DNA of 64,000 nt from Pseudorhodoplanes sp049324435 (GCA_049324435.1 JBMOOQ010000060.1:1-64000); one strand, 5' to 3'. Counted from the stretch's first letter, positions 50,875 to 61,524 are shown. The notes: generated by a model not told the origin, from the letters alone. Translations and numbers: made by a program.

Positions 50875-52404
50875 ATGACCACCTGGCCCGTCCTTTCCGT
50901 CACCACCTTCCTGCCGCTCCTCGGCGCGCTGTTCATCATGGCGCTGCGTGGCGACACCGACTCCGTCAAGCGCAATGCGCGCTGGGTCGCGCTCTGGACC
51001 ACGATGATCACGTTCGCGGTCTCGCTGGTCCTGGTCTGGCGCTTCGATGCAGGCTCCGCCGAATTCCAGTTCGTCGAAAAGGCGCGCTGGCTCGGCGGCT
51101 ACGCCTCCTACCACATGGGCGTCGACGGCATCTCGCTGCCGCTCGTGATCCTGACCACGGCGATCATGCCAATCTGCATCATCGCGAGCTGGGACTCGGT
51201 GCAGAACCGCGTCAAGGAATACATGATCGCCTTCCTCGTCCTTGAGACGATGATGGTCGGAACCTTCGCGGCCCTCGACCTTGTGCTGTTCTATCTGTTC
51301 TTCGAGGCCGGGCTGATCCCGATGTTCCTGATCATCGGCATCTGGGGCGGGCCGCGGCGCGTGTATGCGAGCTTCAAGTTCTTCCTCTACACGCTGCTCG
51401 GCTCGGTGCTGATGCTGCTCGCCATCATGGCGATGTACTGGAGCGCCGGCACGACCGACATCACCGTCCTGCTCAAGCACGAATTCCCCAGACAAATGCA
51501 GACTTGGGCGTGGCTGGCCTTCTTCGCCTCGTTTGCGGTGAAGATGCCGATGTGGCCGGTCCATACCTGGCTGCCGGATGCGCACGTCGAGGCACCGACC
51601 GCGGGCTCTGTTGTCCTTGCGGCAATCCTGTTGAAGATGGGTGGCTACGGCTTCCTGCGCTTCTCGCTGCCGATGTTCCCGCTGGCGTCAGCCGACTTTG
51701 CGCCGCTGATTTTCACGCTGTCTGTTGTCGCGATCATCTACACGTCGCTCGTCGCGCTGATGCAGGAGGACGTGAAGAAGCTGATTGCCTATTCCTCCGT
51801 CGCCCATATGGGCTTTGTGACGATGGGCATCTTCGCCGCGACCGCGCAGGGCATCGGCGGCGGCATCTTCCAGATGATCTCCCATGGCATTGTGTCGGGC
51901 GCGCTGTTCCTCTGCGTCGGCGTGGTCTATGACCGCATCCATACTCGCGAGATCGCGGCCTATGGCGGTCTGGTCGAACGCATGCCGATCTATGCCGCGG
52001 TCTTCATGCTATTCACCATGGCCAATGTTGGCTTGCCCGGAACCTCCGGCTTCGTCGGCGAATTCCTGACGCTGCTCGGAACCTTCAAGGTCAGCATCCC
52101 GGTCGCCACACTCGCGACCCTCGGCGTGATCCTGTCGGCGGCCTACGCGCTCTGGCTCTACCGCAAGATGATCTTCGGCAAGCTCGAAAAGCCGAAACTG
52201 CAGTCCATCAAGGACATGGACGCGCGCGAGATCGGTCTCTTCGCGCCGCTCGTGGTCCTGACGCTTCTGTTCGGCTTCTGGCCGAAGCCGGTGCTCGACA
52301 TGTCATCGGCGTCGGTCAACGCTCTGGTGGCGCAGTATCAGACCGCGATCGGCAAGACCAAAAAGGCCGAAGCCGATATGCGCATCGCAGGTGACAAGAA
52401 ATGA
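50875..52404 (+). CDS. nuoM: NADH-quinone oxidoreductase subunit M
   Basis: A 509-residue antiporter-like proton-pumping subunit: FYLFFEAGLIPMFLIIGIWGG with the key Glu, VKMPMWPVHTWLPDAHVEAPTAGS, and LIAYSSVAHMGFVTMGIFA. It starts one base after the nuoL stop and its stop overlaps the nuoN ATG (ATGA). Confidence 0.97.
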   Translation: MTTWPVLSVTTFLPLLGALFIMALRGDTDSVKRNARWVALWTTMITFAVSLVLVWRFDAGSAEFQFVEKARWLGGYASYHMGVDGISLPLVILTTAIMPICIIASWDSVQNRVKEYMIAFLVLETMMVGTFAALDLVLFYLFFEAGLIPMFLIIGIWGGPRRVYASFKFFLYTLLGSVLMLLAIMAMYWSAGTTDITVLLKHEFPRQMQTWAWLAFFASFAVKMPMWPVHTWLPDAHVEAPTAGSVVLAAILLKMGGYGFLRFSLPMFPLASADFAPLIFTLSVVAIIYTSLVALMQEDVKKLIAYSSVAHMGFVTMGIFAATAQGIGGGIFQMISHGIVSGALFLCVGVVYDRIHTREIAAYGGLVERMPIYAAVFMLFTMANVGLPGTSGFVGEFLTLLGTFKVSIPVATLATLGVILSAAYALWLYRKMIFGKLEKPKLQSIKDMDAREIGLFAPLVVLTLLFGFWPKPVLDMSSASVNALVAQYQTAIGKTKKAEADMRIAGDKK

Positions 52405-53831
52405 CCGGCGAGATTCCCAACCTCATTCCTGCGATCCCTGAGATCATTCTCGCGGTTGGCGCGATGGCGCTCCTGATGGTCGGCGCCTATGGCGGCGAGC
52501 GATCCAATTTTGCCATCAGCACAGCGTCAATTGTGTTGCTGGTCGTTGCGGCCATTGCAGTCGCGCTGCTGCCGTCCGGCCGGCTGTCGACCTTCGGCGG
52601 CAGCTTTGTGGTTGACGATTTCGCGCGCTTCGTGAAGGTCCTCGCCTTCGGCGGCACTGCGGTCGCGATCCTGATGTCTTTCGATTTCGTCCGGCGCGCC
52701 GGGATGCGGAAGTTCGAGTATCCGATCCTAATGATGCTGTCGGCCGTCGGCATGGGCATGCTGATTTCGGCGACGGACCTCATCGCACTCTATCTCGGCC
52801 TCGAACTGATGAGCCTGTCGCTCTATGTGATCGCGGCGATCGACCGCGATTCCGCGAAATCGACCGAGGCTGGGCTGAAATATTTCGTCCTCGGCGCGCT
52901 GTCGTCGGGCATGCTTCTTTATGGCGCCTCACTGATTTACGGCGCGACCGGGCATATCTCATTCGCCGGGATTGCCCAGGCTGCGCCGCAAGGCGGGCTG
53001 GCACTGACCTTCGGCCTCGTCTTCCTGCTTGCGGGCCTGTGCTTCAAGGTCTCGGCGGTGCCGTTCCACATGTGGACGCCGGACGTTTATGAGGGAGCGC
53101 CGACGCCGGTCACGGCCTTCTTTGCCGCAGCCCCAAAAGTCGCGGCCATGGCGGTGTTCGTGCGCGCAACCATGACCGCGTTTCCGGCCGTCACCGTGCA
53201 GTGGCAGCAGATCGTGGTGTTCGTCTCGATCGCGTCGATGGCGCTCGGCTCGTTTGCCGCGATCGGGCAGAGCAACATCAAGCGGCTGCTGGCCTATTCG
53301 TCCATCGGCCATATGGGCTTCGCGCTGGTCGGGCTTGCAGCCGGTACCGCCGAAGGCGTGCAGGGCGTCCTGATCTATGTCGCGATCTATGTCGCGATGA
53401 CGCTCGGCACCTTCGCCTGCGTGCTGTCGATGAAGCGTTCGGGCGGCATGGTCGAGAACATCTCCGACCTTTCAGGGCTCGCCCGCACGTCGCCGATGAT
53501 GGCGTTCCTGCTGGCGATGCTGATGTTTTCGCTCGCCGGCATTCCGCCACTCGCAGGCTTCTTCGCGAAATTCTATGTGTTCCTCGCAGCGGTGAATGCG
53601 GGGCTGTACGCGCTCGCGGTGATCGGCGTGCTGACCAGTGTGATCGGCGCCTATTATTATCTCGCCATCGTCAAGACCATGTATTTCGACGAACCGCAGA
53701 AGAGTTTCGAGCCAATGCCAGGAGAGCAGGCGATCGTGCTCGGCGTCGCTGGCCTGTTCAATCTTCTGTTCTTTATCTATCCGGCGCCGCTGCTCGACGC
53801 GGCCACGGCTGCGGCGAAGTCGCTGTTCTAG
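52401..53831 (+). CDS. nuoN: NADH-quinone oxidoreductase subunit N
   Basis: A 476-residue third antiporter-like subunit: IALYLGLELMSLSLYVIAA, FKVSAVPFHMWTPDVYEGAPTPVTAF, and LLAYSSIGHMGFALVGL. Last complex I gene; birA follows after three bases. Confidence 0.97.
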   Translation: MTGEIPNLIPAIPEIILAVGAMALLMVGAYGGERSNFAISTASIVLLVVAAIAVALLPSGRLSTFGGSFVVDDFARFVKVLAFGGTAVAILMSFDFVRRAGMRKFEYPILMMLSAVGMGMLISATDLIALYLGLELMSLSLYVIAAIDRDSAKSTEAGLKYFVLGALSSGMLLYGASLIYGATGHISFAGIAQAAPQGGLALTFGLVFLLAGLCFKVSAVPFHMWTPDVYEGAPTPVTAFFAAAPKVAAMAVFVRATMTAFPAVTVQWQQIVVFVSIASMALGSFAAIGQSNIKRLLAYSSIGHMGFALVGLAAGTAEGVQGVLIYVAIYVAMTLGTFACVLSMKRSGGMVENISDLSGLARTSPMMAFLLAMLMFSLAGIPPLAGFFAKFYVFLAAVNAGLYALAVIGVLTSVIGAYYYLAIVKTMYFDEPQKSFEPMPGEQAIVLGVAGLFNLLFFIYPAPLLDAATAAAKSLF

Positions 53832-53834
53832 GCG

Positions 53835-54617
53835 ATGGGGTTTGCTCTCGGTCCGCATGCCGCGGAAGCGGGGCATCACTTGATCGTTCACGACCGGCTG
53901 GATTCAACCAACAGCGAGGCCCTGCGTCTGGCGCGGTCCGGGGAGAGGGGGCCGCTCTGGATCGTGGCCCGCGAGCAGACCGCCGGTCGCGGCCGCCGTG
54001 GGCGCGAATGGATTTCGGCAAATGGCAATCTGGCGGCGAGCCTGCTGTTCGTGTCGCCGGTGACGCCCGCTGGCTCGGCGACACTCGGTTTCGTGGCTAG
54101 CCTCGCGGTCCATGAAGCCTGCAGCGCGCTGGCTGCGGACGTCGCTTTCGCGCTCAAATGGCCCAACGATGTCCTCGCCTGCGGTGGCAAGGTGGCGGGA
54201 CTGCTTCTGGAATCCGAGTCCCAGGGGCCGGTCCTGTCCGTTGTGATCGGGTTTGGCCTCAATCTCGCCTCCGCACCGCAAGGCATGCCATTCCCGGCTC
54301 AGTCGTTGCGCGCCCTTGGATGTACCGTTACGGCCGAAGACGCTTTCGCGCGTCTCAGCGATGCATGGGTGTCGTGGACCGGCCTCTGGAACGATGGCCG
54401 CGGATTTGATGTGATCCGGAGAGCATGGCTCGCGCGGGCTGCGGGAATCGGGCAATCGATTTCGGTACGAACAGGAGAGCGGGTGGATACGGGCATTTTC
54501 GAAACGCTGGACGATGAGGGCAGATTGATCCTGCGCAAGACGGACGGCATGGTCCGCGTTGTCAGCGCCGGCGATGTGCATTTCGGCGATGCCGCCGGTG
54601 ATGGAGCTTCGTTCTGA
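53835..54617 (+). CDS. birA: Biotin--[acetyl-CoA-carboxylase] ligase
   Basis: A 260-residue cytoplasmic enzyme attaching biotin to carboxylase carrier proteins. It shows DRLDSTNSEALRLA, EQTAGRGRRGREW (the GRGRRG biotinyl-AMP loop), LKWPNDVLACGGKVAGLLLE, and VVIGFGLNLA. It lacks the N-terminal helix-turn-helix of E. coli BirA, so it is a pure ligase. The position behind nuoN is usual in this group. Its stop overlaps the rnj ATG (TGATG). Confidence 0.95.
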   Translation: MGFALGPHAAEAGHHLIVHDRLDSTNSEALRLARSGERGPLWIVAREQTAGRGRRGREWISANGNLAASLLFVSPVTPAGSATLGFVASLAVHEACSALAADVAFALKWPNDVLACGGKVAGLLLESESQGPVLSVVIGFGLNLASAPQGMPFPAQSLRALGCTVTAEDAFARLSDAWVSWTGLWNDGRGFDVIRRAWLARAAGIGQSISVRTGERVDTGIFETLDDEGRLILRKTDGMVRVVSAGDVHFGDAAGDGASF

Positions 54618-56287
54618 TGGCGGCACCGGAACAACTGGTCTTTGCCCCGCTGGGCGGCGTCGGCGAAATCGGCATGAACCTGTCGCTCTACGGCCTCGGC
54701 AACGAACGCCGGCGCCAGTGGATGATCGTCGATTGCGGAGTGTCCTTTGCTTCCGAGGAGCATCTGCCGGGTGTCGATCTGATGTTCCCGGATATCCGCT
54801 ATATTGCGGAGGAACGGCGCAGCCTGTCCGGCATCGTGATCACGCACGCGCACGAGGATCATTTCGGCGCGCTGTTCGATCTGTGGCCGCAATTGCGTGT
54901 GCCGGTCTATGCGACGCCATTCACCGCGGCGCTGATAGAGGCCAAGAAGGCCAGCGAACCGGGCGCGCCAGACATCGACCTCAGGGTTGTGGCGCTCGGC
55001 AGCCGCTTCAACGTCGGGCCATTCGACATCGAACTCGTTTCAATGTCGCATTCGATTCCCGAACCCAACGCACTGATCATCCGTACGCCGCTCGGAACGG
55101 TGCTGCATACCGGGGACTGGAAGCTCGATCCCGATCCGGGCGTCGGCCTGCCGACCGATCAGGACAAGCTGCGTCGGCTGGGGCAGGAGGGCGTGCTCGC
55201 AGTCGTCGGCGACTCGACCAATGCCGTTCGCGACGGACGTTCTCCTTCCGAAGCCGATGTCGCGAAGACACTGGCCGAGCTGATTGCCGCGGCACCGGCG
55301 CGGATTGCGGTCACGACCTTTGCATCCAATGTCGCCCGGCTCCGCGCCGTTGCGGAAGGCGCGCGCGCCGCCGGCCGCGAGGTCGTTGTGGTCGGACGCG
55401 CCATGGAGCGCGTGGTGCAGGTGGCGCGGGAGACCGGCTATTTCGACGGCCTTCCTGAGTTTCGCGGGCCGGACGTCTATGGCTATCTGCCGCCGGACAA
55501 GGTCGTTGCGCTATGCACCGGCAGTCAGGGCGAGCCGCGGGCGGCGCTGGCGCGCATCGCCAACGACGATCATCCGGACATCACGCTCGGGCGCGGCGAT
55601 CAGGTAATTTTCTCGTCGCGAACCATTCCCGGCAACGAGAAGGCCGTGTCGTCGGTGATCAACGGTCTGATCGATCAGGGCATCCAGGTCATCACCGACC
55701 GCAATCATCTGGTGCATGTGTCCGGTCATCCGCGCGTCGGCGAGGTCGAGGAATTGCTCGGCTGGCTGAAGCCGTCCATCCTTGTGCCGGTCCATGGCGA
55801 AGCGCTGCATCTGTCCGAGCACGCCGCCATCGGCCGGCGGCTCGGCATTCCGAATGTCGTCAGCTGCCGCAACGGCGACATGGTGCAGCTCGCGCCGGGA
55901 ACGCCAGGCGTCATCGACCAGATCCCGCATGGCCGCATCTACAAGGATGGTGTGGTGCTGGTCGGTGCCGACAGCCGTACCATCGCCGACCGGCGGCGGC
56001 TCAGTTTCGTCGGCCTAGTCACGGTGGCGTTGGCCCTGACCGAGAAGGGCCAGCTTGCAGCCGATCCTGAAGTCGAATTGTTCGGCATCCCGGAAACCGG
56101 CAAGGATGGCAAGGCGCTTGCGGACATCGCCATGGACGCGGTCGAGGAGACATTCGAGAGCTTGCCCAAGGCGCGGCGCCGCGATCCGGACAGCGTCGCG
56201 GAGGCGGTGAGGCGCGGGGTTCGCGGGGCGATTGCCCAGCAATGGGGCAAGAAGCCTGTCTGTCACGTCCACGTTCTTGCGGTATAG
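54617..56287 (+). CDS. rnj: Ribonuclease J
   Basis: A 556-residue metallo-beta-lactamase/beta-CASP nuclease for RNA maturation and decay (5'-3' exo and endo activity). Zinc ligands are in VITHAHEDHFGAL (His77, His79, Asp81, His82), LHTGDWKLDP, and VHVSGHPRVGEVEELL. Standard neighbour of birA and mce in alphaproteobacteria. Confidence 0.95.
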   Translation: MAAPEQLVFAPLGGVGEIGMNLSLYGLGNERRRQWMIVDCGVSFASEEHLPGVDLMFPDIRYIAEERRSLSGIVITHAHEDHFGALFDLWPQLRVPVYATPFTAALIEAKKASEPGAPDIDLRVVALGSRFNVGPFDIELVSMSHSIPEPNALIIRTPLGTVLHTGDWKLDPDPGVGLPTDQDKLRRLGQEGVLAVVGDSTNAVRDGRSPSEADVAKTLAELIAAAPARIAVTTFASNVARLRAVAEGARAAGREVVVVGRAMERVVQVARETGYFDGLPEFRGPDVYGYLPPDKVVALCTGSQGEPRAALARIANDDHPDITLGRGDQVIFSSRTIPGNEKAVSSVINGLIDQGIQVITDRNHLVHVSGHPRVGEVEELLGWLKPSILVPVHGEALHLSEHAAIGRRLGIPNVVSCRNGDMVQLAPGTPGVIDQIPHGRIYKDGVVLVGADSRTIADRRRLSFVGLVTVALALTEKGQLAADPEVELFGIPETGKDGKALADIAMDAVEETFESLPKARRRDPDSVAEAVRRGVRGAIAQQWGKKPVCHVHVLAV

Positions 56288-56294
56288 TCGGGTC

Positions 56295-56699
<405 letters not shown>

Positions 56700-56770
56700 T
56701 ACACAGATGCTCGGACGCTCCTCGGGCGCCGAGGATCGGGCCCTCAGCACAGTTTTTCGAGCATGGCCAA

Positions 56771-57043
56771 ATGACCTGGACGACCGGCGCAGCCATCTAC
56801 TTCCTGATCTGGTGGGTTACGCTGTTCGCTATCCTGCCGTTTGGGGTGAAGTCCCAGCATGAGGCCGAGACCGAACCCGGGACCGATCCCGGTGCACCTG
56901 TGCTGCCGCGAATCCTGTCCAAGCTGGTCTGGACGACGCTGGTGGCCGCGGCGATTTTTGCAATCCTGGCAATCATTTACCGGTATCGCTTGATCGGGCT
57001 CGATGACATCCCCGGACTGCCCCGGCCGCCCTCCGGCGGCTGA
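56771..57043 (+). CDS. DUF1467 family membrane protein
   Basis: A 90-residue protein with two spans (AAIYFLIWWVTLFAILPFG and LVWTTLVAAAIFAILAIIY) and the typical GVKSQHEAE motif after the first. Conserved in alphaproteobacteria between mce and proS, function unknown. Confidence 0.88.
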   Translation: MTWTTGAAIYFLIWWVTLFAILPFGVKSQHEAETEPGTDPGAPVLPRILSKLVWTTLVAAAIFAILAIIYRYRLIGLDDIPGLPRPPSGG

Positions 57044-57094
57044 ATGTGTAGCCGTCATTCGGCGCCGGTTATGATTGAGAGATGAAATGAAAAA

Positions 57095-57116
57095 GAGCAG
57101 GGCGCGGGCCCTGCTC
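57095..57116 (-). terminator. Terminator-like hairpin after the nuo-mce block
   Basis: A perfect 9-bp stem (GAGCAGGGC / GCCCTGCTC) with a four-base loop. The T run (TTTTTCATTTC) follows it only on the minus strand; on the plus strand A bases follow. It lies about 50 bases after the DUF1467 gene. Within the 348-base gap before proS (57044-57391) no gene is seen. Confidence 0.55.
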
Positions 57117-57391
57117 AAAAATGTTGCAACCGCTTCTGGCGTGGCTTTTCGCGTGTTTTGAAGCGTCGGCGGCGCCTTTGGCGCTCGCGATCCTCCCAAG
57201 ACTTGGACCGGTTGGGCAGCCGCTGCCCAACGCGAAGGCGATCAGCTATAGCATTTTTGTGACGTCCGGCAAGACTTTCGTAGAGGATCTCCATCCTGCC
57301 CGCGTTTTGGGCGCGCCTTGAATTTTCAGACGCAATCCGGTTTCAGTGACGCTCCTGAGCGCCAAACCCGGCCGATTCTCGAAAGAACCCA

Positions 57392-58711
57392 ATGCGATTG
57401 TCGCGGTACTTCCTGCCAATTTTACGCGAGACACCAAAAGAGGCCGAGATCGTCTCGCACCGGCTGATGCTGCGCGCCGGCATGATGCGTCAGGAGGCCG
57501 CAGGCATTTATGCGTTCCTGCCATTGGGCCTGCGGGTGCTCGACAAGATCTGCGATATCGTGCGCCAAGAGCAGAACCGGTCCGGCGCGATCGAACTTCT
57601 GATGCCGACGATACAGTCGGCGGAGCTGTGGCGTGAGAGCGGCCGCTACGACGCCTATGGCAAGGAAATGCTGCGGATCAAGGACCGTCATGCTCGTGAA
57701 ATGCTGTATGGTCCGACCAACGAGGAGATGATCACCGACATCTTCCGCGCTTACGTGCGTTCGTATCGCGATCTTCCGCTCAACCTCTATCACATCCAGT
57801 GGAAATTCCGCGACGAGGTGCGGCCGAGATTCGGCCTGATGCGCGGGCGCGAATTCCTGATGAAGGACGCGTATTCCTTCGATCTCGATCAGGCCGGCGC
57901 CCGGCATTCCTATAACAAGATGTTCGTGGCCTATCTGCGCACGTTCGCTCGGATGGGACTGAAGGCGATCCCGATGGTGGCTGAAACCGGTCCGATCGGC
58001 GGCAATCTCAGCCACGAATTCATCATCCTCGCCTCGACCGGCGAAAGCGAGGTGTTTTGCCACCGCGATTATCTGGATTTCGAGGTCCCTGACGAGAATG
58101 TCAATTTCGACGATGTCGCAGGTCTTCAGGCGACGGTTGATCGCTGGACATCACTTTATGCGGCGACGTCGGAAAAACACGATGCAGCCGCTTTCGGCGC
58201 GCTGCCCGAGCCGTCGCGCGTCTCGGCGCGCGGTATCGAGGTGGGTCACATTTTCTATTTCGGGACCAAGTATTCAGAGCCGATGAAAGCTCTGGTGGCC
58301 GGTCCAGACGGTGCCGAGCATCCGGTCCATATGGGATCCTACGGCATCGGGCCGTCGCGCCTTGTCGCTGCCATCATCGAGGCGTCTCACGACGATGCGG
58401 GTATCATTTGGCCGGAGAGCGTTGCGCCGTTCCGCGTCGCGATCCTCAATCTGAAACAGGGTGATGCCGCCACCGACGCAGCCTGTGAAAAGCTCTATGC
58501 CGATCTGCAGGCGCGTGGTGTGGATACGCTGTATCATGACCTCGACGAGCGGCCAGGCTCCAAGTTTGCCACCACCGACCTGATCGGCATTCCCTGGCAG
58601 GTGGTGGTCGGACCGAAAGGGCTGTCGGCCGGCCAATACGAGGTCAAGCGCAGGTCCGACGGAACCCGGGAGATGCTGAGTCCCGACGAAGTGCTGAACC
58701 GCCTCGGGTGA
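57392..58711 (+). CDS. proS: Prolyl-tRNA synthetase, short alphaproteobacterial type
   Basis: A 439-residue class II synthetase charging tRNA-Pro. Motif 2-like WKFRDEVRPRFGLMRGREFLMKD and motif 3-like GSYGIGPSRLVAAIIE are visible. It lacks the editing insertion found in the longer bacterial enzyme; alphaproteobacteria usually supply editing by a separate protein. Anticodon-binding domain at about 335-439. Confidence 0.96.
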   Translation: MRLSRYFLPILRETPKEAEIVSHRLMLRAGMMRQEAAGIYAFLPLGLRVLDKICDIVRQEQNRSGAIELLMPTIQSAELWRESGRYDAYGKEMLRIKDRHAREMLYGPTNEEMITDIFRAYVRSYRDLPLNLYHIQWKFRDEVRPRFGLMRGREFLMKDAYSFDLDQAGARHSYNKMFVAYLRTFARMGLKAIPMVAETGPIGGNLSHEFIILASTGESEVFCHRDYLDFEVPDENVNFDDVAGLQATVDRWTSLYAATSEKHDAAAFGALPEPSRVSARGIEVGHIFYFGTKYSEPMKALVAGPDGAEHPVHMGSYGIGPSRLVAAIIEASHDDAGIIWPESVAPFRVAILNLKQGDAATDAACEKLYADLQARGVDTLYHDLDERPGSKFATTDLIGIPWQVVVGPKGLSAGQYEVKRRSDGTREMLSPDEVLNRLG

Positions 58712-58836
58712 GAGGACGAGGCCAGCGGGACGAGACATTGTCCCCAACGAAGTTGTGCGAGTCACGGCCGGCCCGGTGTTTGGCGGTGGCTTGAAACGGC
58801 CAGAATCTGATGAAATCCGCAGATTCAGGAGACCGA

Positions 58837-60105
58837 ATGAGCGAGCCTTCCGCGACGCGGCCCTTTGCGCCTTTCGAGTGGATGCTGTCGCTGCGCTACC
58901 TGCGGGCGCGGCGCAAGGAAGGATTCATTTCCGTCATCGCCAGTATTTCTTTCCTTGGCATCATGCTGGGTGTTGCAACCCTCATCATCGTGATGGCGGT
59001 GATGAACGGTTTCCGCAAGGAACTGCTCGAAAAGATCCTCGGTATGAACGGCCACCTGCTGGTGCAGCCGCTGGAATCGCCGCTGACCGACTGGAAGGAA
59101 CTGGCGGCCCGTCTGAGCGGCGTGCCGGGCGTGCGGCTTGCTGCGCCGATGGTCGATGGTCAGGCACTCATCTCCTCGCCGTTCCATTCGACCGGTGTCG
59201 GCGTGCGCGGCATGCGCGCAGCCGATCTCGACAAGCAGGCGTCGATTTCAAAGAACCTCGTGCAGGGAACGCTCGACGGCTTTGACGAAGGGCAGGGCAT
59301 CATCGTCGGCAAGCGGCTGGCGCAGGCGCTGTCGGTTCAGGCCGGTGACAACGCCACGCTGGTCGCGCCACGTGGCGCAGTCACCCCGATGGGAACGACG
59401 CCGCGGATCAAGACCTACCGGATCGCGGCGGTCTACGAGATCGGCATGTCGGAATACGATTCCAACTTCGTGTTCATGCCGCTCGCGGAATCGCAGGCCT
59501 ACTTCAACCGCTCGGGCGATGTGACCGCCATCGAGGTCTATATCGATTCCCCGGATCGCTACCGCGAGTTTCGTACGCTCCTTACCAAGGCCGCCGAACG
59601 TCCCATCTTCATCACCGACTGGACCCAGCGCAACGCCACCTTCTTCAACGCTTTGCAGGTCGAGCGCAACGTGATGGCGCTGATCCTGTCGCTGATCGTG
59701 CTGGTCGCGGTGATGAACATCATCTCCGGGCTGTTCATGCTGGTGAAGGACAAGGGCCGCGACATTGCGATCCTGCGGACCATGGGTGCAACGCAGGGCG
59801 CGATCATGCGCGTGTTCCTGATCACAGGCGCCTCGATTGGTGTCGTGGGAACGACGCTTGGTTTCATCGTCGGTGTGGTCGTTTGCGCCAATATCGAGTC
59901 GCTGCGGCAATTCGTGTCTTGGCTGACGTCGCGGGAGGTGTTTGCGCCGGAACTGTATTTTCTGTCGCGTCTGCCGGCCGAGATCGATGCAGGCGAAACG
60001 ACGGCCGTGATCGTCATTGCGCTCGCCATGTCGCTTGCGGCGACGCTCTATCCATCATGGCGGGCGGCGCGGCTCGATCCGGTCGAGGCGCTCCGCTATG
60101 AATGA
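58837..60105 (+). CDS. lolC: Lipoprotein-releasing system permease LolC/LolE
   Basis: A 422-residue permease releasing lipoproteins from the inner membrane to LolA. Four spans: one near the N-terminus (ISFLGIMLGVATLIIVMAVMNGF) and three in the C-terminal half (SLIVLVAVMNIISGLFMLV, ITGASIGVVGTTLGFIVGVV, VIVIALAMSLAATLYPSWRA). The ATG after AGGAG gives MSEPSATRPF; another ATG nine codons upstream is weaker. Single LolC/E gene, probably acting as a homodimer with LolD. Confidence 0.94.
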   Translation: MSEPSATRPFAPFEWMLSLRYLRARRKEGFISVIASISFLGIMLGVATLIIVMAVMNGFRKELLEKILGMNGHLLVQPLESPLTDWKELAARLSGVPGVRLAAPMVDGQALISSPFHSTGVGVRGMRAADLDKQASISKNLVQGTLDGFDEGQGIIVGKRLAQALSVQAGDNATLVAPRGAVTPMGTTPRIKTYRIAAVYEIGMSEYDSNFVFMPLAESQAYFNRSGDVTAIEVYIDSPDRYREFRTLLTKAAERPIFITDWTQRNATFFNALQVERNVMALILSLIVLVAVMNIISGLFMLVKDKGRDIAILRTMGATQGAIMRVFLITGASIGVVGTTLGFIVGVVVCANIESLRQFVSWLTSREVFAPELYFLSRLPAEIDAGETTAVIVIALAMSLAATLYPSWRAARLDPVEALRYE

Positions 60106-60829
60106 GCATGTGATGGCGGACGATCAGGCAGCGAACGCGCGTGCCGCAAATCCGCCGGTGCTGTATTTGAGCGCCGTCCACCGGCGCTACCAGCAAGGCG
60201 AGGCGGAATTGACGATTCTGCGCGGCGCCGAGCTCGGCTGCTGGCTCGGTCAATCGATCGCCTTGATCGCGCCGTCCGGTGCAGGCAAGTCAACGCTTCT
60301 GCATATCGCCGGTCTCCTGGAACATCCCGATGGCGGCGAGGTCTATGTCGACGGAAAACCGACCGCGACATTGTCCGACGCGGAGCGTACTGCGATCCGC
60401 CGGGTAGAGATGGGGTTCGTGTATCAGGCGCATCATCTGTTGCCGGAATTTTCGGCGATCGAGAACGTGATGCTGCCGCAGATGATCCGAGGGCTTTCGC
60501 GGGCCGAGGCGCGCAAGCGGGCCGGCGAGCTATTGACATATCTCGGCTTGAAGGCGCGGCTCGATCATCGGCCGGCGGAATTGTCCGGCGGCGAACAGCA
60601 GCGCGTCGCCATTGCCCGCGCGGTCGCCAATGCGCCCCGCATCCTGCTCGCCGACGAGCCGACCGGCAATCTCGATCCGCATACGGCCGACCACGTGTTC
60701 GATACGTTGCAGCAGCTTGTCAGCGCCTCCGGCCTCGCCGCCATTATCGCCACCCACAATCTCGATCTTGCGCGCCGGATGGACAGGCGCGTCACGATCC
60801 GCGAAGGGGTTGTCGTCGAGCTGGATTGA
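60098..60829 (+). CDS. lolD: Lipoprotein-releasing system ATP-binding protein LolD
   Basis: A 243-residue ABC ATPase: Walker A APSGAGKST, Q-loop FVYQAHHLL, signature LSGGEQQRVAIARA, Walker B ILLADEPTGNLD, and switch His in IATHNLDLA. It overlaps lolC by eight bases. A second ATG at 60113 is possible. It powers lipoprotein extraction. Confidence 0.95.
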   Translation: MNEHVMADDQAANARAANPPVLYLSAVHRRYQQGEAELTILRGAELGCWLGQSIALIAPSGAGKSTLLHIAGLLEHPDGGEVYVDGKPTATLSDAERTAIRRVEMGFVYQAHHLLPEFSAIENVMLPQMIRGLSRAEARKRAGELLTYLGLKARLDHRPAELSGGEQQRVAIARAVANAPRILLADEPTGNLDPHTADHVFDTLQQLVSASGLAAIIATHNLDLARRMDRRVTIREGVVVELD

Positions 60830-60945
60830 GGCGCGTTCGCACGCCGGTGTCATGATCCGTTCATGCTGGCCGGTATTGAAAGGACGCGCGTCGTTCCCAT
60901 CTTGCCCCCGCCATTTCCGCAATCGTTCTCCAACCATGATGAGCC

Positions 60946-61524
60946 ATGACTGAAACCGCCAAGACGACCGACGTTGTCGGACGTGAGCTTCGCCCTTTGC
61001 CCGCTCTCATTTTCGGTTCGCGGTGGCTGCAGCTACCGCTCTATCTCGGGCTGATCGTTGCGCAGGGCGTCTATGTGCTGCTGTTCCTCAAGGAACTTTG
61101 GCACCTGCTCCTTCATTCGACGGACTACACCGAACAGCAGATCATGCTGGTCGTTCTCGGCCTGATCGACGTGGTGATGATCTCCAACCTGCTGGTGATG
61201 GTGATCGTCGGCGGCTACGAGACCTTCGTGTCCCGGCTCCGGCTGCAGGGCCATCCCGATCAGCCCGAATGGCTGAGCCACGTCAACGCCAGCGTCTTGA
61301 AGATCAAGCTCGCGATGGCGATCATCGGCATCTCGTCGATCCATCTGCTCCGGACCTTCATTGAGGCCGGTAATCTTGGCGGTCCGAAAGCCTCCTATAC
61401 GGAGGCAGGCATCATGTGGCAGGTCATCATCCACCTGGCTTTTATCATCTCTGCCCTTGGAATTGCTGCGGTCGATCGCATGAGCCAGGTGCCGGCACAT
61501 TACGTCCGAAAGGACGAGCACTGA
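60946..61524 (+). CDS. YqhA/TIGR00645 family membrane protein
   Basis: A 192-residue inner-membrane protein with four predicted spans (LPLYLGLIVAQGVYVLLFL, IMLVVLGLIDVVMISNLLV, IKLAMAIIGISSIHLL, VIIHLAFIISALGIAAVD) and the family sequence SNLLVMVIVGGYETFVSRL. Function unknown. Starts 116 bases after lolD. Confidence 0.9.
   Translation: MTETAKTTDVVGRELRPLPALIFGSRWLQLPLYLGLIVAQGVYVLLFLKELWHLLLHSTDYTEQQIMLVVLGLIDVVMISNLLVMVIVGGYETFVSRLRLQGHPDQPEWLSHVNASVLKIKLAMAIIGISSIHLLRTFIEAGNLGGPKASYTEAGIMWQVIIHLAFIISALGIAAVDRMSQVPAHYVRKDEH

Noticed and set aside
48597..51011. Open frame of about 800 codons antisense to nuoK-nuoL
   Set aside because: His/Gln/Glu-rich translation typical of a reverse-strand shadow of membrane-protein codons; spans a real gene boundary.
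57044..57391. Gene between DUF1467 and proS
   Set aside because: Short frames here have no ribosome site or recognisable sequence; only the hairpin at 57095-57116 is supported.
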